This document shows positions 24,301 to 32,693 of a stretch of DNA of 64,000 bases, piece by piece (within the stretch, counting starts at the first letter, position 1; each line of letters begins with the position of its first letter). Source of the stretch: Microbotryomycetes sp. JL201 (Eukaryota; Basidiomycota; Microbotryomycetes); NCBI GenBank assembly GCA_033819885.1, contig JAQYUZ010000012.1:124001-188000 (forward strand), read 5' to 3'. The translations under genes were made by a program, and so were the position numbers. Below the pieces are notes generated by a model. It worked only from the letters and a program-made list of their open reading frames with translations, had not been told where the DNA came from and ran no database searches.

Positions 24301-25296
24301 TACGAGTGCCGGGCCACTGTCTCGCGGCGAGCTCGCGACAAAATCTTGGGACGACACGCCAAGAGACGCAGAGGGTATGGCAGTGCCGAGATATGCCGAG
24401 GAAAAAGTGTGTAAGCTCGACAGAGTGTCTCGTGCTTCAGTCTTTGACGGGCTCTCGTTCGGGCGGAGTGGTGGCGCTGGCATCTCGTCCCGAGTCAATT
24501 GCGGTGCATCCTGGACGAGCTTCGGACTCCGTTTCAGACCAGGTGCGTCCTGAAATCTGTCAAAATCGAGCTGGAGCGGCGCTGGCGGCCTTTTTCGGGG
24601 CGAAGGCGCGAGCTGAGAAGGCTGCTGGTCGGCGCTCGAGCGCGACGAAGGCGAATCTGCCGCGAACGAGCGCCCGACTGGCCTCGGACTCGTACCAGTT
24701 CGAGCAATCGAGTCTACCAAGCTCGATACGCGCGGCGACGGCGGTGGTTGCTGCCTTGGTGATCCTGATGGTGACGCGTTGTTGACGGACGATAACTTGA
24801 AGCTGCCCATCCTCGGCGAAGCCTGTGCCTGTTGGTGCGCATGCGGACTCGATTGATTGTAGTCTGCAAATACGTCCTGTGTGGACGCCCTCGCGGGGCT
24901 ACTTGGTCCTGACGAGCTTGCGGTCGCGGCGGAGCGACTCTTTGACGCGCCATGGTACACCGGAGACGCCGAAGACAGCTGCACGCGCACTGCATGGCCA
25001 ATTGACGTTCTTGGCTGAGTTGCACTGGCGTCTTGTGAGCTCAAAGTCCGTCGCGCTGCCGTCGTCGTCGCCAATGGCGCTGGCTGCGGCTCGGCGCTGA
25101 CCGACGACGACGACGAGTGACTGATGCCCGCGCGTGGCTGCGGTCGCGACGAGGTGCGCTCTCTCGTGCTGAGCCTGTGCCTCGGTGGCGACGACGACTC
25201 GGCCATGTCTGCGAGCGCGGCCTGCGATCCGTTCGAGTCGACAGCGGGAAGTGGGGGCGAGATGGATGCTGTCAGTGCCTGCACGCGAGTATGCAA
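18320..25296 (-). CDS. Large DYRK-family protein kinase, Pom1-like
   Basis: Serine/threonine kinase of class II DYRK type. Pom1 in fission yeast sets cell polarity and size at the cell tips. The N-terminal 1,700 or so residues (25296 to about 20150) are Ser/Pro/Arg-rich and look disordered. A DYRK homology box follows ([29 protein letters not shown]), then GKGSFGQV, the ATP-site Lys in [37 protein letters not shown] and the activation loop [17 protein letters not shown]. The end of the domain is restored by an intron near 18664-18720 that creates LRHPWI. A Ser-rich tail ends at 18320. One intron (21364-21417) is 54 bases, in frame and stop-free. The start at 25296 ([11 protein letters not shown]) is the first ATG of the frame; later ATGs are possible. 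Confidence 0.88.
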
Positions 25297-25608
25297 GCTC
25301 CGCGCTCACAGAAGAGTATCTTGTCTGCTCAAATTCGTCTAGTGTGACATGTGCGCGTGGCTGTATGACGAAGCGAGATTACCCTGCGCTAAAGGTTGTC
25401 CATCGCCGAAATAATGAGCACGTGCGCCGAGCACATCGTTTCCAGCGCAAGTGTGTTACACGCACAATTTGAGATCAAACACATCTTGAGGCAGTTTCTT
25501 GCCACAATGGCGAAATGAAAAGGAGGTCGCCAGTTCGTGCGCAGTCTGCTGCTCTTGCTTCGCTCGCAACAAGTCGTTAGGTCTTCCTTGCCTGAGAAGG
25601 CGCACAGA
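25297..25608. promoter_or_regulatory. Divergent promoter region between the Pom1-like kinase and OST4
   Basis: A 312-base gap between two outward-facing start codons. I see no TATA box and no credible coding sequence. The OST4 side ends in a purine-rich leader just before its AT split-start exon. Confidence 0.4.
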
Positions 25609-25829
25609 ATGTAAGAAACGCATTCGTTTGCAGTTGTTGATTCACCTCGCGATCGCTGTCGCTGACGCGAGACTTGATCCGTCTGTCCGGCAGGTCGCCC
25701 ATCTCTGACACGACATTGACCGCGCTCGCCAACGGCCTCGGCCTACTCACCGTCGTGCTCATCGTCGCTTTCCAATTCGTCGAAGTCAACGCACGCAGAC
25801 AGGCAGAACAGGTCGACAAGTCGCAGTAG
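25609..25829 (+). CDS. OST4: OST4, small subunit of the oligosaccharyltransferase, with the ATG split by an intron
   Basis: Tiny single-pass ER membrane subunit of oligosaccharyltransferase, which stabilises the Stt3-Ost3 subcomplex during N-glycosylation. The mature frame reads MSPISDTTLTALANGLGLL, then VVLIVAFQFVEVN and a short polar tail ending DKSQ, about 45 residues. ISDxxL plus one hydrophobic helix of this length is the Ost4 pattern. Exon 1 coding sequence is just AT (25609-25610). Intron 25611-25693 begins gtaaga and ends cggcag; exon 2 begins with the G that completes ATG. Unspliced RNA would read ATG followed directly by TAA. Too short for ordinary gene finders. Confidence 0.85.
25611..25693 (+). 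other. Intron interrupting the OST4 start codon
   Basis: An 83-base intron with gtaaga donor, a CTGAC branch-like sequence around 25660-25665 and a cggcag acceptor. It separates the first two bases of the start codon from the third. Retention produces a start codon followed at once by a stop codon. Confidence 0.8.
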
Positions 25830-26057
25830 AAGTACGCCGGCGATTTACCAATATCACATCACATAACGGCTGCTCTGTGTCAGCCCGTCACGTTCGATCT
25901 CGCAAGGGCGCACTTCCATTTCTTGCCCGAGTACCCGAACTCCAAGGTCGACTCTGTCGGAATCATTCTCGCAATTGTTGTAGAACAGGATTTGATAAAC
26001 TGAATGCAACGACAAATCAGGCACAAGATACATATGAACGCTCAACACAACCCCTCC

Positions 26058-27124
26058 TTATCGCGGTCGAGACCATCCTTTGACGGCACTTTCTACTTGG
26101 CCTGTCGACCTCATCCGAGACCCCATCTTGCCGCCTTGTTCCTTTTCCCATTTGTCATCCAATTCGTACTGCCGACACGCTTCTTCCAGCTCTCCACCAG
26201 TTCTGACCATAACGGAGTGTGCACCGACCTCGTCGCCTCTGGCGATGCGGTTCTGTCTAACGAGGTCTGCCTCTCGTTCGCGCGCGTCAAATATTGCGTT
26301 GCAGTAAGCAGCCGCCATCGCATAGTCTGAGCATCTCGTGTGTACTTGAAAACGACGTATAATAAGTCGTCGTCGCTCTTGCTCCGGCGTCAAAAGCGGT
26401 TCGGACGAAGTAGAGTTCACATGTGGTGGTAGAAGCAGGAACGGGAGAGTATGGAGGAGCTGAGGACTAGTCGTCAATGCCGAAGGATGAAGTCTATTAA
26501 TTTGACACAAGTAGCGTGCCTAGTGCGTGATGTCAGCATAGATGGTGCGAGACGAGTCTGCGACTGACATCGACGCGGTATTGTAGACTAAGACCAAGCA
26601 ATGTCTCTTGAGGTTTGATATAGTGCACGCTGAGCTTGTCTCTGCACTTCTCGTCGTGCACGTCGTAAGGCGCGGGCGCATCCGCGAGGTTATGATACGC
26701 TGGTGGTGGCGAAACAGGTCGTGCGCCCTCACTGACGGTGTCCACCTCCTCGCTCGGCTCGTCATCGTCACTCCCAAGGACAAATTCAGACTGCTCTTCG
26801 TCATCGTCGCGCGATGTACGCTTCTCGTTTTGCCTTTGTGACGCCGGGCTCGGCGATGGTCGAGCCCCGAGCACGTCGTGCGCCGACTGGCACAGCACGC
26901 AGCCCTGTGTCGCCTTGTTCAGGTCAGCATTCATAAGTTCTGCATCAAAGATGGTCCTGACTTGCCTGCTCGAGCCATCGCGCATTAGATTGGCAACATG
27001 TGGCGCACAGCCAGTGCGCACCAGCGCAGCGCAACTCGCGAGCCTGCGACAGTAGTTTTTCCTCATACACACTCGGATCCGAGGATGAAGAGATTGTCGA
27101 GCAACACGTGACGCAGAGCCGCAT
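26058..27124 (-). CDS. Cysteine-rich zinc-finger-like plus LysM-domain protein
   Basis: Starts MRLCVTCCSTISSSSDPSV at 27124. The N-terminal part carries paired cysteines (CVTCC, LCATCC, GCVLC) spaced like a zinc-binding treble. A charged Asp/Glu-rich linker follows, then a LysM-like domain: VHYIKPQETLLGLSLQYRVD joined by a splice to ARYLCQINRLH. A charged C-terminal region rich in Arg, Glu and Gln looks helical and ends at 26058. There is no obvious signal peptide, so this is probably an intracellular LysM protein rather than a secreted chitin-binding effector. The first intron, 26905-26965, appears to use a GC-AG pair (CAG|GCAAGT donor). Function not known. Confidence 0.75.
26905..26965 (-). 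other. Probable GC-AG intron in the LysM gene
   Basis: The donor reads CAG|GCAAGT, the textbook GC-type donor. The acceptor ends acacag with a CTGAC-like branch sequence about 20 bases before it. Removal joins WLEQ to GCVLCQS in frame and brings the last cysteine pair into the cysteine-rich region. No GT donor nearby keeps the frame. Confidence 0.6.
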
Positions 27125-27152
27125 GATGGTCAAGGTCAGAAGCGAATCCGCA

Positions 27153-27176
27153 AGAGAGAGAGAGAGAGAGAGAGAG
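27153..27176. repeat. (AG)n / (CT)n dinucleotide microsatellite
   Basis: Twelve AG units on the plus strand. On the minus strand this is a CT tract 29-52 bases upstream of the LysM-protein ATG, so it lies in that gene's leader or core promoter. Confidence 0.9.
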
Positions 27177-27397
27177 GGCGACGTCGCGCAAATGCACTCC
27201 TCTGCAAAGTGTACACGGTCAAGCAATCTGCATGCATAGATGCATCATGAGCATCGTGAAAGTGCGAATCAGACTACGACTCGTAGTTCCGCCCCGCTGC
27301 CGCCGTCACGTGACTTGAAATGTGGCGATTGAAATGCTACATGATAAAAGCTACCGAAGAATGCTACATATGGTTGAACCTCCACAAACTATGCCGT

Positions 27398-29483
27398 TTA
27401 TCGCCTTCGTCCGTCCTGCTGCTCGCTCATGTCGACACGGAACGCCGTCGTTGACGTGTCGTCGTGATACATGACAGAGCGTTCTCGCTCTTCCTGTTGA
27501 GACGTCGCCCCCAAATAAGGCCTCGGTACTCCGGTCTCTGTCATTTGAATTGAAGTTGCGTTCATCACATCGTCCCTGCCACGTCCAACGTTCGAACCTC
27601 CAAGTACAGGGGAATCGTCAAACATTTGTCGGTCAAGCTTTGTAAACCCTCCAGTGTCTCCAAACATGGCCGCATCAATATCGAGACCGGGGTTGCGACG
27701 GTCGCGCGAGTGAGTGCCTGGTTTGCCTCGAATGTATTGCCAAGTAAAGACAATTCCGCGCCAGCCTTCGACGAAAAAGTCGCCTGCAAGAGAAAATGGT
27801 GCATGAGTAATCGCCCACAGGATGCCATGTTCGTTCTGCACGAACCAAAGTTGAGTGCGTGCAGGACCGAACGCCAGACGGATGTGTGTGCGCTCGAAAC
27901 AGGTTTCTGTGCAGCGTACGGCTTCCACGTGAACGCGAATCGGAACACAATTGCAAAGATGACCATCTGCATTGGACAGAACTTGAGTCCCGCCTGATCC
28001 CCGGCGTCAAAACAGGCTCACCTCGCAACAGACGCAAAGACAGTCGAGGCCGTTCGCAATGTTCTCTGTCGTCCAGTACTTGGTCGCCTTGAGCACACCG
28101 TGGTCTGCTAAAACCGAGAACATGAAGCCTTGGTAGAAAACGACTGCGACGATGGCTTTAATGCTCAAGAATTTGGCGAGTGGTCGTTTCCCAGCAAGTA
28201 GTTCCTTTGTAAGCGCGTAGAAAGTAATCAATCCGTACAGAGCAACACTGCGTGTTACAGCAAGAGTCAGTCAACGTCGTAGGACATCATAGACGCGAGC
28301 TTTTGGACTTGCCTGATCGACACAAAATCGATGGCGTCGAGGTACACGGCCGAGAAGTAGATCGAGTACTGTGTGGGGCAATACAATCCGAACGCGTTTG
28401 TGATGATGCCGGCGATTGAAATCAGCGGCCCTGCAAAACAAACAATGTTAGGCGCGATCGCCGAGCAATCCGAAACCAGTCTTACGAATCAACGAGTACT
28501 GCAGCACGCTCCACCTCAAGGCGTGCAGAAAGTAGGGCTTGCTGGCACGGAATCTGATACAGCAGAACGGGACTGAAAGGAGCGAATCAGTTCGTAATCT
28601 CCAGCACTCGTTTTCCGGCAGCAATTATACTGACATGGGATCGCCCTCTTTTCCTTCTCAAGCAGCACCTGGCGTTGAGCTTTGGTCGAATCTCCGATGT
28701 AGTGCAACAAGAGCCATAGAAAAGAAGCGAGCTGTCCGGTACACTTGTCAGTCTCAATCGTGGCCGAAACTTTTCCAAGATACACACCACGAGTGCTTCG
28801 TAGATGACTTCGATGAGCGAAAAGTATGTGTATTCTCTGTAGAATCGGTACCCAAAGAAGCTGATGATGGCATACACAAGCGGCATCAAGACGATTCGCT
28901 GCCGGTGGGAGAAGAGTTAGTACAAAACAGCTTAGTGTTCCGCTTTTGACCGGCTCACAATCATCTGTCTTTGCTCTTTGGGCACATAGTAGTTGCGTGC
29001 GTGCATGAAAACTGTGAACAAGGATATGAAGGTCGTCTGTCCGGAAATTGACGAAAGTCAGCTCTGCAGACATTGTAATCAGGGCTTGGAAATAACAAGC
29101 ATGCTCTGCGCTCTGGTCAGATTGTGTCCGACTTGTCTTGTCACGCAATCCTTTCGGTCTAGCGAGCTCATGATGCTGTTGCGTCTCCGTCCAGCCCAGC
29201 GGACTCGTTCAACTCACCACAGCGGCCGTTAGACCTGCAACGAGCCAGCCAATTTTATGCGGTTCCCAGCTGATTCGATGAACCGAGTGTCAGTCATTTG
29301 GTCGCCCTTGCCCGTGCTTGAGACGGTAGTCACGAACGCGTCGCTCGTGTCCGTGCGCGCTCCAGCCCCTCGCGAGAGCTTTGGTCTGTGCTGATTGAAA
29401 CAGACTTACTTGCCATTCCAGAACGGCTCTGGATCTGCCGCAAAGTCATTGATTGCATCGCAAGTGCGATTCGTCAAGACCAT
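27398..29483 (-). CDS. TMEM184/DUF300-family multi-pass membrane protein (organic solute transporter alpha-like)
   Basis: Seven-helix-type membrane protein of the TMEM184/OST-alpha superfamily. Fungal members sit in vacuolar or endosomal membranes and their substrate is unclear. Exon 1 (29483-29410) encodes MVLTNRTCDAINDFAAD and joins across a 140-base intron to WEPHKIGWLVAGLTAAV, the first helix. Further family blocks are RNYYVPKEQRQ, PLVYAIISFFGYRFYREY, YEALVVCIL, FFWLLLHYIG, FSIKAIVAVVFYQGF-type segment (28150-28200) and the run WTTENIANGLDCLCVCCE. The C-terminal tail is polar with MFGDTGGFTKLD and ends at 27398. N-glycosylation is possible at the luminal N terminus (NRT). Confidence 0.85.
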
Positions 29484-29804
29484 GGCGACGAGTGTTCAAT
29501 TCGAGCCAAGAAGAGGCTTGAGTCCGTTCTGTCGTGCGGGCGATCGACTCGAAACAGGTTCCAAGACGCGAAATTACGCTTCGCTCTTGCTGAGACTGAT
29601 GGACCAGGAACTGTAACGAATGCTCGTTTGTTGCGAGATTCGTTCGCAGGACGCTGGCATCTACTAGAGTTATTTTTAGTGACTCCAGAAGGGGGCGGTG
29701 CCGAAAGGGCTGACCGTGACATGATGACAGCTAGATTTGCAATTAAGTATATGAACTAGGCAAGGAATAGATATTGAGATCACGGATACACAATCAACAA
29801 ACTG
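29484..29804. promoter_or_regulatory. Intergenic region upstream of the TMEM184-like gene
   Basis: About 320 bases between the TMEM184-like start and the stop of the next minus-strand gene. It should hold the TMEM184-like promoter. The plus-strand frame crossing it (29388-29759) has no recognisable features. Confidence 0.35.
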
Positions 29805-30699
29805 TCACGCAGTGGCACCAACTTGCGAAAGCTGAGCTGAGCGCTGGGCCTGTTGCGCAGTACTAGTCAGTGCAAGTTGGCGATCCCCACGAGAAGGCAA
29901 GACTCACGTCGTGCTGCTCCTTGGCAGCCTTGACATGCTCGAGCTCTTGGTGCTTAGCATCGCGAGCGGCGGCCAATTTCTGGCGCTCGGTCTGGCGGTC
30001 GGCAAGCGCTTGCTGTGCTTTGCCAAGGGACTCGGCGGCCATGTTGTGCTTCTTGGTTGCATCAGCCAGCTTGCGCGCGTATTTCTCCTCCTGGGAATCA
30101 CAAAAAAATTGGTGTCAGAAGCGTCCGCGAAAGCCAGTTGGCGTCTACGTCCGGCCGTTCGCACCTTTGCCTTGGCTTTGGTGAGCTTCTTCTCGGCCTT
30201 TTGCTCAGCCTGAATGTACAGAAGTAAGCATCATGCCAGGGCTCAAACCTGGCTATGCACACCAACGCACCTTTGCTGCCTTGAGCTCTGCCTTTGTTTG
30301 CTGCTTCGTCTGTTTCTCGACGGTTGCAACCTTCTTGTCCTCGCGCTTCTCCTCTTTCTTCAAATTTTTGGACAATTTCTTTGCTTCCTTGTCCTGTGCC
30401 GGAGTCGTCGATGGCGCGGCAGGTGTCGAAGCAGCAGCAGGAGTCGTCTCTGCGGTCGTCGCTGCAGGTACGGTCGACGTCGGTCCAGAGGCCACAGCCG
30501 GCGAGGTCTACATAGCACGACAGAAAGCAAGATTCTGACTGTCAGTAAAGCTCGGTCGTTCGAAAGCGAGGCCTTTGTAACGCACTTCGGCAGTGGCGCC
30601 TGCGCCAGGCGTCATTGTTTGGAGACCAGGCTGCGCGTGCGACGGAGTGGTTGCAGGCACAGTAGAGGCGGGTGCTTCGTTCACGGGCAAGGCTGACAT
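29805..30699 (-). CDS. Ala/Lys-rich coiled-coil protein of unknown function
   Basis: Begins MSALPVNEAPASTVPATTPS at 30699. Five or so exons join in phase. First comes an Ala/Thr/Pro-rich region (VASGPTSTVPAATTAETTPA), then a strongly charged Lys/Glu stretch (KKLSKNLKKEEKREDKKV, KQQTKAELKAAK). A coiled coil follows (EEKYARKLADATKKHN, LGKAQQALADRQTERQKLAA, ELEHVKAAKEQHD), ending AQRSAQLSQVGATA with the stop at 29805-29807. No catalytic motif, signal peptide or membrane segment. I do not recognise a family. Abundant Lys and helical heptads suggest a scaffold or nucleic-acid-associated protein, but that is a guess. Divergent from Ras across about 276 bases. Confidence 0.7.
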
Positions 30700-30975
30700 G
30701 TTTGAGAGGCGGGAATGGGAGGGAGAGGAAAAGAGGCGGCAGCCGTTTTCGATCGTGTTTCGTCGACAACGACGTCATCGTTCACTGACACGGAAAAGCA
30801 AGAAAAGCTGGGAGAAACAAAAATGAGAGCCAACATTGATAAGCGCGTCACTTTGAGTAAGAATGGGCACTGCGTCACACTCGTGCATATTGGTCGAGAA
30901 TGTGGGCACTCTAGCCCAGCACTTTTGAATTGAATTTCGAATTGTTCTGCTTGTTAGACTTTAATCTCGTTCAAG

Positions 30976-32380
30976 ATGAGCAAGGTGAGCGAGCTCGGCT
31001 GTAGGCTGGCGTGCAAGGCTGACACTTGGGGACATGCTTCCGGGTGCCAGGCTCAATTCCTGCGCGAGTACAAGTGAGTTTGGGGTACAAGGCGCGAGCG
31101 AGCGCCCGTGCTCACCGGGCCCCGCCTCTCTGTGTGCCAGGCTCGTTGTTGTCGGTGGTGGCGGAGTCGGCAAGAGTGCGATTACAATTGTGTTCAGTCA
31201 GTCGACCTGCTGACGTGCTCGTTGCGTTGCCTGACGCTGACCGGATCTCGCCCGCCTGCCGTTCGTCCCGCCCGCCCACGATTGCTGCATGTGCGCATTC
31301 ACCGGTCCCGGATCAATCGACGACGACGACATCTTTGCGGCACACAGTCCAGAACCATTTCGTGGACGAATATGATCCGACTGTAAGTCGCAACTCGGGC
31401 GCGCGCCGGTGGCTTTGCGTCTTCGATCAACACGCGCGTTGCGTTACAACAAATCACGCTCCTCGTACACTGCTCAGCGAGACGCACAACCCAACCAAAG
31501 TCCATGTCCAAGGTCAATTGCGCTGACACGAGACGCATGTGCTTGCCCAGATCGAAGACTCGTACAGGAAACAATGCGTGATTGACGAGGAAGTGGCCTT
31601 GCTCGACGTGCTCGACACGGCAGGGCAGGAAGAATACTCGTAAGTCGCCTCACGCTACTCCCCTGTTTGGCTTGCTGCAGTGCGCGCAGACGCCAGATTT
31701 GCTATAGTACAGCCCCTCGATCTTAGACTGAGCTTTCTCTGCCTTTGACAGCGCAATGCGGGAGCAATACATGAGAACAGGCGAAGGGTTTCTACTCGTG
31801 TATTCAATCACTTCACGGAACTCGTTCGAGGAAATTTCGACATTTCACCAGCAAATCCTGCGTATGTTCTGCGGGTCCTCACGAGAGCAGTCAGACGCTG
31901 ACCCAAAGTCGACACGCACAATCAGGCGTCAAGGATAAGGACTTCTTTCCCGTGATCCTCGTCGCAAACAAGTGCGATCTCGAATACGAAAGACAGGTAT
32001 CAAGTCAAGGTCAGCACAAGCGATCGAATGTCTGCTTGAACCACACACGCCTGATTTTGACTTTGGTTCATTTGCTCTTGCAGAGGGACGTGATTTGGCA
32101 AAGCAATTTGGCTGCCCGTTTATCGAGACGTCGGCCAAGCAGCGGCTGAATGTCGACGAGGCATTCAGCACGCTCGTCAGGGAGATCAGAAAGTACAACA
32201 AGGTCTGTCACAATTCTTGAGCTCGATTCATACTGTACGGCTGACGAACAATGGGGCATGCACATTCAGGAACAGGCAGCAGGCCGACCGGGAGCACCTT
32301 CGGGCTCGACGCCCGGCCAGTTTTCGACGCATAAGGACCAGGAGCAAGCAGGTTGCTGCGGTGGCTGTGTCATCCTATAA
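30976..32380 (+). CDS. RAS1: Ras GTPase
   Basis: Small GTPase of the Ras subfamily at the plasma membrane, upstream of cAMP or MAPK signalling. Nine exons: 30976-30984, 31051-31073, 31141-31196, 31348-31382, 31551-31639, 31752-31861, 31926-32009, 32084-32212 and 32270-32380. Motifs: P-loop [12 protein letters not shown], effector loop DEYDPT followed by [33 protein letters not shown], and ETSAK. The C terminus is CCGGCVIL. The CaaX box is CVIL with upstream cysteines for palmitoylation. A Leu at the last position usually favours geranylgeranylation. The first exon is only nine bases (Met-Ser-Lys). After the P-loop the usual ALTIQF reads AITIVF. Confidence 0.94.
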
Positions 32381-32693
32381 GTACTCGCTCGATCCTCTTT
32401 CATATCCGCTTCTGGTCTTCTCTTAACCTCGTGTGTTGTGTGACTCGATAAACTCCCGGCCTCGACCAACCCATACCCATCTCGTGCTTAAACATCCGAA
32501 GGCAGCTCTAATTAGAATTTGTACGAGTGTATGCAAAGACTATCTCTGGTGGTCAGCATGGAAATGTAGCTGCATATCGGTGCTGCGGGTCAATGACGTT
32601 GGCAAGGCTCGACTGCTTTTTTTTTTCTCCTGAGCCACGCTCGGGGGCTCTGTTGCCAGATACGACTACATCGACCGGTACCTGCTCGCAGAC
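32381..32693. promoter_or_regulatory. Intergenic region between Ras and phosphofructokinase
   Basis: About 313 bases holding the Ras 3' end and the phosphofructokinase promoter. It includes a nine-T run near 32620 followed by a gttgccag acceptor-like site at 32659. This could be the end of a leader or first-exon intron: an ATG at 32558 with a weak gtagct donor would join in frame to the phosphofructokinase sequence. Confidence 0.4.

Noticed and set aside
20131-25296. Splitting the Pom1-like locus into two or three genes
   Set aside because: The three open blocks join by consensus introns (QEPM|PTMSRK and DHK|LPIDALA), there are no promoter-sized gaps, and the DYRK box begins right after the last join.
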